The notes beneath the pieces are model-generated. The model was not told the origin of the DNA. It saw only the letters and a list, made by a program, of their open reading frames with translations, and made no database searches. From Reticulitermes speratus (taxonomy: Eukaryota > Arthropoda > Insecta > Blattodea > Rhinotermitidae), in NCBI GenBank assembly GCA_021186555.1, contig JAJKFL010000014.1, positions 31,698,033 to 31,762,032 on the forward strand: a stretch of DNA of 64,000 nt, given 5' to 3'. Positions 1 through 10,959 of this stretch are shown here, in pieces. Each line of letters begins with the position of its first letter. The stretch's first letter is position 1. Position numbers and translations under genes: made by a program.

Positions 1-984
1 AATTAATTACGTGTAGTGTTGTATCAACAACAGAATATAGGCGTTGAAAAGTTTACGCCAAACAAAGGCAGTGAAGCCTTCTCTGGTACTTAGTCCTGTC
101 ACGATAGAACGGCTTCCCGACTTTTAAGAACGGGCGTCTCTTTCATCGTGTTATAACCCGAGAAGATCTGATTGTAATTAAGTACATGGTATTTTCATAA
201 AGTGTGATATCTGGCGGAAGCGGCACTTATTACAGCATTTTAGCGCAGTCTTCTATCCTTTACAGTGACCTGTACATTTGTAATAAATATGAGAATATAA
301 TTTAGATTAACCCTTTAAAACACAGTGGTTACTGTATTGTATGACCTTAATTAAGATTACAAAACTCTTAATTTTGACCACAAATTATATGGATGTGTTC
401 CGTAATATTCCCATTCAAGACTAGAATTACCCTATATTGTAGACATATAAAAATTCGGTTCCTTTATCTCAGGAAACATAGTTCGTTGTCGTTACAAAAA
501 CTAGTCTTTCAAATTTTCATAGAGAATGAATCGCAGTGTGTTGTAAGAACCATTCGGAACATGTAAATGTACTTTGTGGAAAAAATGTAGTATTTCGTAA
601 TGTTTCAGCAGGTGGTAGATACAGTAACTGCTTGAAGGTGTTAGCCGATTGATGTTTATAATGTAGAAGCGGTGTGTTTACTCTGAGGTAGCAAATGAAT
701 CGTTAATGTAATTCAAATTAATTTCGTACTTCAAAGTCTGATCCTTGGTGACCAGTGTACTTGTCGAAAAATATACCTGAAATTGCTATTACAAGTCATG
801 AAAATTGTATGTATTTCTAACATAACGTTGCTATCGTATTTCACTGTCATCCATTTATTATATAACATTTTGTTTATTATATAATATTTTATATTTTTTA
901 TGGCTAAGTTCAATTTTACGATGCATATGTGAGGTTAGGCTTAGGTGCCACAATATTGCATTTTATTGACATGTTGAGGCTCAC
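1..984. other. No feature seen (intron 3 or downstream of minus-strand gene)
   Basis: AT-rich sequence with no convincing exon on either strand. If the donor at 984 is used, this is intron sequence of the minus-strand secreted-protein gene and the next exon lies past the left edge. I tested the most promising acceptor, the TCAG near 170 on the minus strand. In the phase required by exon 3 it runs into a stop after a few codons. Confidence 0.5.
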
Positions 985-1209
985 CTACATAGAAACCCCA
1001 CTCTGTCTCATTATTCACGAAACCAATGGGTTTGGTGTTATTGTCTAAATACATATCCCAGTTGCTCCACGGAATAGGTTCGGTCGAGTTCCCATCCACG
1101 AAGCAGTTCCACGTGATTATGTCGGTGTGGCCGTCGCGTAACCAACTGACACCAGCGAAGATCCATTCCTCTCCAGTTCTGCTGAAGACGAATCCACCTC
1201 CACTTATCT
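985..1209 (-). CDS. Exon 3 of an unrecognised secreted, tryptophan-rich protein (partial gene)
   Basis: A 225-bp exon bounded by TTACAG on its 5' side and by the strong donor TAG|GTGAGC on its 3' side. The frame set by exon 2 (phase 1) is open throughout. The other acceptor choice, two bases later, gives a stop, so the assignment is constrained. The encoded segment starts ISGGGFVFSRTGEEW and contains SWLRDG, TWNCF, PWSNWDMYL and TEWGFYV. It has six tryptophans and three N-glycosylation sequons (NST, NNT, NET), as expected of an extracellular glycoprotein. I do not recognise the family. It ends in phase 1, so the exon is symmetrical (1-1) and could be duplicated or skipped without a frameshift. 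The downstream exon and stop codon are outside the window. Confidence 0.75.
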
Positions 1210-2705
1210 CTGTAATAGAGAGCAGGTTAGAGCATGTGTGGCCTCTAGGTCAGTGATTTCTTTTTCCAGTTGGCAGCACACTAAAGTACTTGAATGTTTG
1301 GCAAGATAGTCTTAAGTCAATTTCTTTGAGTTCTGATTATTGCAGCAGTACCACTGTACACGGGGTGCGGCAGAGAAAGAGGCTAATTTAAAAACAAAGT
1401 AGGAGTAAATAATTCAAATACTGTACTTAAAAAATTACAAAAATTTTATCTTAAACATACTACAAAACCCAGTTCTTTTTTAATACAACATATTAAAGTG
1501 ACCCTCAACACCTGCGGAAAGACTTGTCGAACCTGGAAAGCATATTTCAGTTAACTCTTATACAAAAATGTCTGAATCATGTAGGCTGATGTTACTGTTT
1601 TCGGGATTGCATTGTCTTCATCCAAAAATATACGGATGAATAGTCCCGAAAGTTGATATCGCACACCAGCTGCAAGCTTCGCATTATGTAATGGCTTCTG
1701 ATGTAATTAGTTGGAGTTTTTGGTTTGCCCCGTATGGGGAATTCTTTTAATCGCAGATCCGATGAGACGAAAATTATCTTGATCACTCATTAGCAAATTA
1801 TAAATTTCATCGTCATTCACATGAGCCAGGAATTTATGACAAACATTTGTGCGACTGATTAAATCGCACTGCCTGGATCTTGTAGTGGTGGACGTTCAAG
1901 TTCTTGTGTACAATTCGTCGAAAAATTCTTGTGAGAGGTACTTAACGAAGCTACATGACGCGGCCCAAAACACTCAGGACTGTTCCACAGCAGCCCTGTC
2001 CGTCCCGATGTTTTACGGTGTGCCGATGATTCTTTCTTTCCCCGGCCGAATCTGTTTCCTCGAAGTTCGTAATCCATGTTTTGATGATACGAAGCAATGG
2101 CACAGGATTATTTCCGCTTGTTTAGAAGGGCAGCAGCCCGATTTTCATTGTTTTTGTAAAATGGTTTAATAGCGAACGCGCATTGTGTACCGGTCCACTG
2201 CACCAGCGTTATGACGCAAACAAAACGCTGTTGCTAACACGTCCCCCATACCGGCAGTTCTGGGAGAAAAAACCGCTTATAGCCTCGCCTGTTTCTCTGC
2301 TACTTCAGTCTGTGCAAATAACATTATTAATAATAATAATAATAATAATAAAATAATAATAATCTCCTCCATATTTACTGTTTGAATTCAGCAGAACTAG
2401 GATTGGATCGCTCTGGAACCGACAATGTAATCCGTGAGCTAAATTGCCTTTTGTTGTTAGGCTATAAATTTAGACTAACAAAGTGTCTGGACACTATTTA
2501 TATATGCGTTTTGCATACAGATGTAATTACCGCTATGTAAAACTGATAGAGACTGTGGCTTCTGACAACGGACAGATCCGCTGTCTCAGAGAGGGCGCCC
2601 CAAGGCTGATTGACACAACTTGTCAAGACAGACTAATGACTGGCCACGAGTCCCCGGAGAAACTTGACACCAGGGGGCAGTGGCTTTTACACTGACGTGA
2701 TTTTG
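1210..2705. other. Intron 2, distal part: no clear gene, GC-rich patch
   Basis: This lies between exons 3 and 2. A (TAA)n microsatellite occupies about 2323-2361. A GC-richer patch at 1850-2170 is open on both strands (106 codons plus, 72 codons minus). It has no recognisable domain and no matching splice phase, so I leave it uncalled. It may be a decayed repeat or pseudogene. Confidence 0.4.
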
Positions 2706-2965
2706 ACTTTTTTGTTTCCAATGGCTCGGCAGCCCTAGTGGGCCAGAGCCTCATTGTCGAGGCTTCGCGATCACACTCAGGCACGCCACACTCGGTATAA
2801 CTCCTCTGGACGAGTGATCATCCCGTCGCAGAGACGTCTACCTGACATAAAACAACACTCACAAGAGACAGACATCCATGCCCTTGGTAGAATTCGAACC
2901 CACAATCCCAGCAAGCGAGCGGCTGCAGACCCACGCCTTAGACCGCGCTGCCACTGGGATCGGCA
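2706..2965 (-). mobile_element. SINE-A copy (tRNA-Leu-like SINE)
   Basis: On the minus strand it starts with a tRNA-like head: a GGCAGCGCGGTCTAAGG A-box region and a degraded B box, GGTTCGAATTC. The family body follows (GGGCATGGATGTCTGTCTC, GAGTGTTGT, AGAGGAGT) and then the 3' end GCTGCCGAGCCATTGG. The GGCCGAGCGGTCTAAGG pattern is the D-arm region of tRNA-Leu, so that is the likely ancestor. It is inserted in intron 2 in the sense of the host gene. Imperfect flanks (GATTTTGA on both sides) suggest an old duplication. Confidence 0.85.
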
Positions 2966-3115
2966 CTGGATTTTGATTTAGACAATAAATTTACAGTACG
3001 TTATCTAAGAAAGACAGTAATGACACGAAATTAGCAGTACCGTGTATCTTCAATAAGAAAGTAGTCTTTCTTTGTCCTACCGGCAAATTCATGTTAAATC
3101 CAAATATACTTTTAG

Positions 3116-3146
<31 letters not shown>

Positions 3147-3147
3147 T
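3116..3147. repeat. (CTTT)n microsatellite
   Basis: About eight tandem CTTT units inside intron 2. Confidence 0.9.
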
Positions 3148-3249
3148 TTGTTTATGGGGTTAGTCATTTCTAGAACTGTGCTAATTTATTGAATATTTAT
3201 ATGGACGGTACGGCATAACGTAAGATGTTAGTGAAATACAAAAAAAAGT

Positions 3250-3478
3250 ACGGGTAGCCGGGATAGCTAGGTCGGTATAGAGACTAAGCTACGAGCTGTA
3301 TGTAGTTTGACTTGGGCGTACACAGCCTTCTACCCAGTGAGTACCGAGAGTTCTTTCCTCGGAGATAAAGCGGCCGGGCGTGAAGCTGATCAACTACGCG
3401 TATTGCCGAGGTTAAGTATATATTCATGTAGACATCCACTGCACCATATGGCATCATAGTATGACGCTTAATTAGGCA
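3250..3478 (+). mobile_element. SINE-D copy
   Basis: A tRNA-like head (GGGATAGCTAGGTCGGTATAG, ending in CTACGAGCTG) is followed by the SINE-D core (GTGAGTACCG, GATAAAGCGGCCGGGCGTGA, TGCCGAGGTTAAG) and the tail GCTTAATTAGGC. It matches the SINE split by the LINE at 29427-34644. It is antisense to the host gene and ends about 40 bp from the exon 2 splice donor. Confidence 0.8.
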
Positions 3479-3518
3479 AAAGGAACAAGGAACAAGTTAA
3501 CACACTGACATAACTTAC

Positions 3519-3741
3519 CACTATCATTTTTAGCTTCCCAAGTCCAGGCTACCCAGTTTGCCGATCCACCAGCACTCCAGGTACACGTTAAGCCTTCTGC
3601 CCATCCCAGGTCCCATTCTAAAGTAAATCCCGTCTTGGGATCCGTCCTGTCTTTCATAGTAGGTTGATGTACGAGAACTGTACTGATGGAGGCATTGTGG
3701 TCTAGCGTCAGGTCCCACCAGAAGTCTGGAGCGGCGGTTTG
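3519..3741 (-). CDS. Exon 2 of an unrecognised secreted, tryptophan-rich protein
   Basis: A 223-bp exon with the acceptor TTAACTGCAG and the donor GTG|GTAAGTTA. It enters in phase 0, which fits exon 1, and leaves in phase 1, which fits exon 3. The spliced codon at the 2/3 junction is GAG (Glu). The frame is open and reads QTAAPDFWWDLTLDHNAS, later TLEWDLGWAEGLTCTWSAGG and NWVAWTWEAKNDS. It has eight tryptophans in 74 codons and two sequons (NAS, NDS). The WWDLTLD...ISTVLVHQP stretch faintly recalls the opening strands of galactose-binding (F5/8 type C or fucolectin-like) domains, but that is a weak resemblance. A longer overlapping frame starts upstream but crosses the acceptor and lacks compatible phase. 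Confidence 0.72.
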
Positions 3742-3954
3742 CTGCAGTTAATAAACACACAAGTCTTTTTAGTACGGCATACAACAGAATACTACAAGCT
3801 CATTGCTGCGCTCGGTTAAGATGTTCTCTGCTTAGACAGAAGCCGGAGGACTGTTGCCGCTTTCCCGTTCCTGAACCTGTTGAATGTAGTTTAGATTTAC
3901 ACATATTATTTTTCCTAAATCCATTTAAGGAGTAAGACGTAAGGGCCATTGTTA

Positions 3955-4110
3955 GTCGTCGGCATCTTACCGCAAGGGTCCGGGTTCAATACTGTGTCAA
4001 TTCTTATGGGAATTTTTGTGATAAAGTGGCACTGAGACAGGTTTCATCCTGGTACTTCGGTTTATCCATTTCATTATCATCCTAGTAATGCTCTGTACCC
4101 ATATTTCATA
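3955..4110 (+). mobile_element. Degenerate SINE-B copy
   Basis: It resembles SINE-B over GTTAGTCGTCGGCATC, GGTCCGGGTTCAAT, AAAGTGGCACTGAGACAGGT, TACTTCGGTTTATCC and ATTTCATT, with many changes. It lies in intron 1. Confidence 0.6.
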
Positions 4111-4830
4111 TATCTACAACCGACGGTGTACAATCTTAGCAACTGAGAACGTCTTTAAATAAAGCACTTCTGTCTCTCCATCTTCCATTCAGATATACGG
4201 TCTTCTGCTTTGTGACGCTGTGCGGTTTGTACAGAGGTGCCAAACAGTAAAGCGTCGCAGCAAGTAATACGGTAGTCTTCGTACTCACTGCCGCTATGAT
4301 TTGACCCCACGTGTTTATGTCATGCTGCCATATACGCCCGTTGTCTCCTACAAGTATAAATGTTATATAATTTTCATTTCTCCCATGTCATCATCTTCAC
4401 TTAACGTAACGAAATTTACGTAGCTTTTCAGTATATTCTATTCCATCCTCCTTAATTTTCTGATGCCTTTCTTGCGTGAAAGAAATGGAGAATTTCTCAC
4501 TCCACAATGCGTACTTTATTCGCTATGACTGTGAAGTCGGTGAAAACGGATAGGGGAGCAAATAGCGATGCGATGCTGGTTGACGCTCATCCCGTTGAGT
4601 TCCTTAGGCACTGCTCAGACGGTGTGCATTGCTTGTAGTGGAACGGCATATCGTCAGGCAGTCAAATTGAAGATTCCTCTGTTATATGTGTGAGGTCGTG
4701 TAAATTGATAGATAAAAACGTTTCGGAGGAACCTGTTGCCTACATCTGTCTTTATTTCATAGTCTGACGTTTTTCTACCCATTCATTCTAGGTGTAGAGG
4801 GTTATCTTTGCACCTTATCACACTCAGTGA

Positions 4831-4849
4831 CACACACACACACACACAC
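4831..4849. repeat. (AC)n microsatellite
   Basis: About nine AC units abutting the truncated 3' end of the adjacent SINE-A. Confidence 0.85.
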
Positions 4850-5022
4850 TCGGTAGGACTCCTCTAGACGAGAGATCGGCCCGTCTCAGATACCTCTACC
4901 TGAAAACACACAACATTTACAAGAGACAGACATCCATGTCCCCGGCAGGATTCGAACCCGCAGTCACAGCAAGCGAGAAGCAGGACACCTACGTCTTAGG
5001 CCGCGCGGCCACCGCGATCGGC
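4850..5022 (-). mobile_element. SINE-A copy, 3' end lost
   Basis: The minus strand carries a head GCCGATCGCGGTGGCCGCGCGGCC, a B box GGGTTCGAATCC, and the body down to GAGGAGTCCTACCGA. The distal body, which normally ends with the GCTGTCGAGCC motif, is replaced by (AC)n. It lies in intron 1. Confidence 0.85.
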
Positions 5023-5895
5023 CTGTTACCTATATTAATGATAGACACGTTTAAAGTGTGCTCTGAACTTGGAGGCACAATATTCCTTCGAAATGTTACT
5101 GTGTATGAACTACACCACACGGTATCACATACTAGAAGATAGTAATCTCATAGATTCCGCCGGGAATAGCTCACACTTTATAGGAAGTGAGTCACTGTAA
5201 TAGTGCAGTGGTAGAAATAAAGGTGTTAGTGTATTTTGACAGTGACTGGTGGTGGTTTAGTCTACTGACATACTGTCACTCACGTGTGAAACTGAAATCC
5301 CGCAAAATAACTGTGTCCTGCCATCTTATGGCGAAATAATTTCCATTTAAAATACGCAAATATTCTTCTATAGAAGAACTGTTCGTGAAAAGGGTTAAAT
5401 CTTGGCTGAAATAATAAGGTACTGGAAATGTACGCCCCAGTTTGTGGACACTTCGTGTCAGGCGGATTGTTTCACATTGTACGTGTATGCTCAGGTAAGA
5501 AATTATCATGGTTTGTTTAATTGGTTTTCTGGAAGTTCGAGTTAAATTACAATCGAGCTTCTTCCGTAATTCGTCGGTCATGCGTAAGGGCACTGCAGGA
5601 GGTTCAGTGACGAAGTGTTTCAGAACAGAAACTAGGGACAAGTACAGGTGGTGCAGGAGGGAGGAGCCGTATGCGTATTTTCGGTGAAAAGGGTAGATTG
5701 GATTTTACGAAGCTGCGAGAAAAGAATCCAAGAATCCCAATTCAAATCAGATCCTATGAAACATGGGAACACTTCTACCAGATCACACGACGTCATGTCC
5801 TAGAAATAGAAAATTTTGAAGTATATGTTGACCGTAACTGAAGCCCTAAATTGGTTTTCGCCGGTCTCTTCCAACTCCTATGTAAATTTTAACAT
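5023..5895. other. Intron 1: foldback F half, otherwise nothing recognised
   Basis: Positions 5055-5105 contain one arm of the F hairpin family (CTTGGAGGCA, TTCCTTCGAAATGTT). A 121-codon minus-strand frame at 5276-5641 has no recognisable domain and no supported splice junctions, and is probably chance. Confidence 0.4.
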
Positions 5896-6410
5896 GACAG
5901 GTAATTTACGTATAAACGTAACATGGATGCGCGTTCGCGTAACCATTGTTGTTGTGCAAAAGCAATAACTACTACATATTCTGAGTGTGTGTCTGAAGCC
6001 TTAGTTATCCAGCATGCAAAGCGCACGCGCCGTATTATATTATCTGTGGCCTGTCCGGCTCTACCATATTTTTCCACATTACCTCATAAAAGGCACGATT
6101 TTCGGGAAAAGGTTATTAAACATAAAATATGTGTTTTGCTTATCTCTACAACTTTTGTCTAAAACATTTCTCATTCTAAAAGAATTGAGCGAGATATTAT
6201 CAAATGTACATAGGTCTTCATGTAAAGTACCTTTTATTCTTGTCAAATTTTAATAAAACTTGCATTTTCTCGACAGATTTTCGAAAAATACTGAAATATC
6301 AGATTTCTTAAAATCCGTACAGTGGGAGCCGAGTTGTTACATGTGGATGGATAGACAGACGGACAGACATGACGAAGCTAATAGTCACAATGTTACCATT
6401 TTTGTAGGAA
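5896..6410 (-). repeat. Repeat G, short form
   Basis: It has the same order of blocks as 9846-10370, reversed: GACAGGTAATTTACGT, then GTGGCCTGTCCGGCTCTAC, TTTTTCCACATTACCTCATAAA, ACTTTTGTCTAAAACATTTCTCATTC, ATGTACATAGGTCTTCATGT, and finally GACGGACAGACATGACGAAGC. Compared with the long copies at 39385-40292 and 47290-48146 it lacks about 350 internal bases. It lies in intron 1. Confidence 0.8.
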
Positions 6411-6994
6411 TCCCAAGAAAAAGACTAAAATTGTATAAAGTTTGCGCCCATAATTCAGCCTCCTAGCAAGTGACGTCTGTAAAGTTCCTTCTGGCGTTTT
6501 AGAAAGCGATATATCCCCTGCAACCGCAGACAATTCCATTTACCGTTTGTCACTCCATTTAAACCCTTCGTAGCAAAAATCTCATCAAGTTGACTGCAGC
6601 GCTAATGCTTTGTCTTACATTAGGAAGGTGTCCGGTTAGATTGTGAACCGAGTCACAGTTTTCATTACTGAGGCTTTTCGTGGTTTTACTTGTTTCCTCC
6701 AAACAAATGCCGGGATGGTACGCTGAAGCAGGGCATGAGACGGTGCTTCCATGTTTTTTTCAGTTCATTCTTCACTGTCATCCAATGATTAGACCGTTTG
6801 TAGTCAGAGTTACTGATAGCGTCCTGAAATGAACTGCGAGTTAAATAATAACACCTGATTTCGCACAGTGTTTACTAGTTGTCAGATCCTCCACACATGT
6901 AATTCACACAAACATACATAAACACAGAATTACATGAAGTTACACATAGATGCATGCATTCATACATATTCATGCGCTCATATGCATAGTCACA
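6411..6994. other. Intron 1, nothing recognised
   Basis: No exon, repeat family or RNA gene identified on either strand. Confidence 0.4.
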
Positions 6995-7285
6995 CTTATC
7001 GAGCTAGCCGGCACATTTCATTCTGTGTAGACTATGCTTCAGGCTAGACAATCGGAGAGTCGCAATTTGATTCCCTGCAGGGAGAGAGATTTGTATCTTC
7101 ACTGTTTGCATCCAGATCGGCTCTGGGGTCTGTCCAGCCTCGTATACAATGGGTACCGTGGTAAAGCGGGCGTGGTGTAAAGCTAAAAACTCTTTTCATT
7201 TAGTGCAGGGATCAAGAATGTTGAAAACATACCTCCACTTCCCCATACTCCTTAATTGTGTGGTGCTTAATTAAATAAGCATAGG
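6995..7285 (+). mobile_element. SINE-D copy
   Basis: A decayed tRNA-like head (GAGCTAGCC, TCGCAATTTGATTCCCTGCA as B box) is followed by the SINE-D core: ATCGGCTCTGGGGTCTGTCC, ATACAATGGGTACCG, TAAAGCGGGCGTGGTGTAAA. The tail is CTCCTTAATTGTGTGGTGCTTAATTAA. It lies in intron 1, antisense to the gene. Confidence 0.8.
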
Positions 7286-7874
7286 GACCACTTACTGTTT
7301 ATTTTACCCACACTTATGCAGTCTACCTAGGGCTTACATAATTCATACATGTATGGAAACACACACATGACATATCAACCGTTGCATCTCTTTAGCCTTT
7401 CTCGATCTCGTGCAGATTATTAGTATAGCTTTGTTTCCGATTTTCCTAAGTACTACGTATTTGTTCAGTGGGTGTAATTCCCGGAAGGATGTATAAATGT
7501 TGGGAGTTCATATTCAAGGTAAAACCGCACGTAAATATTGACACAGAATTTACATGCTGAGCACTTCATTATATATAATTTTTATACTATTTTATGTTAA
7601 TTGCATTTGTGATTATTTTTAATAAAACGATGGTTTGGCTTCGAAATATAAAATAATTAAATTATCATAGCTTGCACTCTGCATAAAACCCCATAAAGAC
7701 CGAGTGAATAACATTCTGTATATCATTATAGTATTTTGGAAATTTTTACTTCTGCCTTTCTTTTGAAAGCTGTAATGTGTACACGGTACATTATACATCC
7801 ACATAGTTACATGGGAAAGGAAAATATTGCGAGGCATTATTTGACAAAGGTAAGACGTAAAATTTTCCCTTTCC

Positions 7875-8005
7875 ACGCCATTGAGGCATATGAGGGGAAT
7901 AGGCGCACAGTTCCACACACCCTTAACCTCGGCACCAGATGGACGTGGGTGGTCAACTTCATGGCCCGGCGACTTTACCCTGGGGGGAAAAAACCCGGTA
8001 CACAT
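7875..8005 (-). mobile_element. SINE-D core fragment
   Basis: The minus strand reads ACCGGGTTTTTTCCCCCCAG, GTAAAGTCGCCGGGCCATGA and GTTGACCACCCACGTCC, then TGCCGAGGTTAAGGGTGTG. This is the SINE-D core without head or tail. It lies in intron 1. Confidence 0.65.
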
Positions 8006-8154
8006 TGAATACGAGGCTGGGTGGAGTTACGTAAGCAAAAGAATAGTATTTCACAGGTTATATACAGAATATCGTGTATTTATAATCTGTTATAACATGT
8101 CAACTATCTTTTATCCATTGCCATATGTACTGGTTATGACGTAACGAAATGAGA

Positions 8155-9845
8155 CACAACGAACACATCAGAGACACAAGGCAAACAAAGACGTCAGGCA
8201 TTTAAGTACTTGAAACACGACAGGACTACGGTCCAACAGTATAAACCATGGACAAAAAAAACTTGGTCAAAATCCACTACTGGACGTATACGAAAGATAC
8301 CCATATACCAGAGCAAGCAAGGAGGTAGTGTTTTTTTCATAATTTTTCACTACAGTTACTGCTTCTTTCTTCTTTGATTTCTCACGTAGCGGAAAGTGCG
8401 GGTGTCTCGTTCTTTTATTCACACAGAATTTGGTAAATTGGTACAACTTGCAATCTGTAAGGCTGATTTATGTATACTGTCAATGGAAATAAAGCTTTAA
8501 TTTAAAAAAACATACCCATATACATGAACAGCAATTGGCAAAATATCCTAAATGAACATAACAACCTAACGACGAGCACCGTATTAGATTTCGTCGCTGG
8601 AAAAGTAAAGCAAGAACCAACATGAACACAGGCATGAACCCAGAGACGCGCAGTCCACGACCGCGCCAGTAACACAGACAGCACGATAAATCCTATTCAA
8701 AAGTACACGTGAAGAGCATAATAAATAAAACAAGAATATGAAACAGAAAAAAGCGACACATTACTGCTAATATAAGTGCAGCAATAACAAGAGACGCAAG
8801 GTACAAAAAACAGCGTTATCAATAATTTAAAAACAGTGCAAAGTGCGCTTCGTATATACTGGTTAACACAGTGATAACAGTGCAATGAAATAATCAGAAC
8901 CAATAACAACAGAAACGGGCCCAACGAAGTTGGACAAGTATCAAACTGATATGCACCTAATATTTAGAAACCACACATAACCTATGTTAGCTAAGAAGAT
9001 GAAATTGACGATGACGCCAGAATGGGCGTCGAAACGCGCATGTCACAATCAATACGTGCGACAGAGAGTGTGATAAAGGTTGATGGCGTATTATGGCAAA
9101 CCATAAGTTTCCCAAACCACATGTAATGCGCGGCAAAAATGTGATGTGTGTTGGGGCAGGTAAGAAGGATAGGGGATGACATAGTAACGAAGAAAAGGGT
9201 GTGGTGGATTCCAGTAGGAAAGCTTGGGGCAGATGGACCGCTGTCTAGATGCTGTTGAAGATTTAAAGATTCTGGGTGTGGGAAGATGGCGTAAAAGAGT
9301 GAAAAATGGATAATGTGTAAAGCGAAAATTCTACTTCGGCTGAAGTTTTAACAAGGGACATTTTCATATGGATGGAAATCAAGGAATTGTGCAGCGGAGA
9401 CCGTAAGCGCGAATATCCGACACTGGAAAGTTTGAGGTATTGACAGCGTCGTTAAATAAACCATAAATGAATAATACACAGAGATTTGAGGTTTTCGTAT
9501 TGGAGCGGATGGAGATTCTACTCGTAACTTCCTGGGAAGTTACGCAGTGTTGTCTGGTAAATAGTTAGCGACGTGTCGGAGGAACGTAGTGTCTCCAGCT
9601 GCAGGGTTAAGAGGTCCAAGCAACTTGAAGGTTATAAGCGACATTGACCCGTGCTCCGCTGAGTGGTGGGGAACGAATTGATGAACTTTGGATGTGGGTG
9701 TGAAGCGACGGGAAATTGAGCGGGGATTGTCTGGGATGGATATGTAACTTACGTAGCTGGGGATTTGTAAAGGTGAGAGTTCATGGATTCGTGTGGTTCT
9801 GAAAAAGGACTGTTTCTGCAGTTTTTGGCCCTAAAAAGGGTAATT
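8155..9845. other. Intron 1: probable LINE remnants, otherwise unassigned
   Basis: From 8155 to 8515 the sequence ends in AATAAAGCTTTAATTTAAAAAAA, which resembles the 3' end of the intact LINE (AATAAA, then TTTTAATTT and poly-A near 34384-34417). It is therefore a likely 5'-truncated LINE tail. From 8516 to 8980 the plus strand is strongly A/C-biased, as transposon strands often are, but I cannot assign it. From 8981 to 9845 I recognise only one arm of the F hairpin near 9570-9600 (GACGTGTCGGAGGAACGTAG). Confidence 0.35.
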
Positions 9846-10370
9846 TTAGGCGCGTTTGCCAACTTGCGAAAAGCGTCTGTTAGCTTCGTCATGTCTGTCC
9901 GTCCGTCCGCATGGAACAATTCGGCTCCTACTGAACGGATTTACATGAAAATTGATATTTGAGGATTTTTCGAAAATCTGTCGAGAAAATTCAAGTTTCA
10001 TGAACATCCGACAAGAATAACGTGTACTTTACATGAAGACCTATATACATTTATGATACTATCTCGCTGAATTCTTCGTAGAATGAGAAATGTTTCAGAC
10101 AAAAGTTGTAGAGAATTTCAAAACGCACATTGTATATTCAATAACATTTTTCCGAAAATTGAGCCGTTTATGAGATAATGTGGAAAAATATAGTAGAGCC
10201 GGACAGGCCACAGACGACAATATGGCGCATGTGCTTTTCATGGTAGATAACTAAGGCTCGGACACACACACAGAATATGCAATAATCACTACTTTTCTAC
10301 GGCAACAGTAGTTACAGGATCGCGCCGCAGTGTTACGTTTCTGTGTACATTGCCTGTCTTGTTAATAAAT
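9846..10370 (+). repeat. Repeat G, short form
   Basis: It starts TTAGGCGCGTTTGCC and continues TAGCTTCGTCATGTCTGTCC, GACCTATATACATTTATG, TATCTCGCTGAATTCT, TGTTTCAGACAAAAGTTGTA and AGCCGGACAGGCCACAG. It ends TACATTGCCTGTCTTGTTAA. It is collinear with 5896-6410 and shares the same internal absence, so the short form is a subfamily and not a one-off deletion. It lies in intron 1, just 3' of exon 1. Confidence 0.8.
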
Positions 10371-10676
10371 ATGATGAGGCTTCCTCGTGTCCCTCAGGGA
10401 ATAAAAGAGAAGTTTTTATGACTTGCTCAAAACCATCTTCTCTGTTCCCTTGACTCGTTGACTCTTGAAAGTGGAAGTACTACGCTCCTCCGAAACTTCG
10501 GTAACCGCTTCTTCGTCGCCACGACCTAACATTCTAGAAGACATGGATATTCAATTTAGAGAGAGGCTAAATAGCCAGTTATCTAACTTCAAGCGCACAT
10601 ATAGGCTGTCATATGTCTATATTCATTTCAATACGCTACAGGATATTGCTTTCATTTTTAAGCGCTTTGTACTTAC

Positions 10677-10757
10677 ATTCTCGAAGCTTATAGAAGATTC
10701 CGCGTGACTCACTATGACCACTGCGAGGCACAGTGTTAGCAGGTGTCGTGGTGTCAT
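10677..10757 (-). CDS. Exon 1 (signal-peptide exon) of the secreted, tryptophan-rich protein
   Basis: The start codon lies in a good eukaryotic context (GTTACCATGA). It encodes MTPRHLLTLCLAVVIVSHA, with a basic N-terminus, a hydrophobic core and a small-residue cleavage site (SHA), followed by ESSISFEN. The coding part is exactly 27 codons and ends in phase 0 at a consensus donor AAT|GTAAGTAC. Exon 2 enters in phase 0, so the two join in frame across an intron of about 6.9 kb that holds several SINEs. The frame extends upstream of this ATG, but the upstream part would precede the signal peptide, so this start is preferred. An intermediate exon that I missed cannot be excluded. The protein should enter the secretory pathway, and its function is not recognised. 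Confidence 0.65.
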
Positions 10758-10912
10758 GGTAACTGTCGCCCAGGCAGTTCGTTCGGACACTATGTGAGCC
10801 AGATGACCGGACACAGTACAAAGCAAGGGAAGTCCGCCCAGTCGCACCTAATGAAATTCAGTCACATTGCCAAGGGCAAGCACATTTATCAAAACATCTG
10901 CATTACCAACGG

Positions 10913-10921
10913 TTTTTTATA
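10913..10921 (-). promoter_or_regulatory. Candidate TATA box of the minus-strand gene
   Basis: TATAAAAAA lies about 155 bp upstream of the exon 1 ATG on the minus strand, which would leave a leader of about 125 nt. No clear initiator motif is seen at +1. Confidence 0.35.
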
Positions 10922-10959
10922 ATATTTATGATGATGAATGGAACTTTGCCGCCGGTATC

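Noticed and set aside
1849-2169. 106-codon plus and 72-codon minus overlapping frames in a GC-rich patch
   Set aside because: Both strands are open, which suggests composition and not coding. No domain is seen, and the patch lies within intron 2 of the better-supported gene.
5276-5641. 121-codon minus-strand frame inside intron 1
   Set aside because: Considered as an extra exon of the secreted gene, but no acceptor/donor pair keeps the 0-phase join between exons 1 and 2, and the composition differs from exons 2 and 3.
6260-6466. Frame containing WMDRQTDRHDEANSH
   Set aside because: It is the translation of the GACGGACAGACATGACGAAGC block of repeat G, seen in every copy of that repeat.
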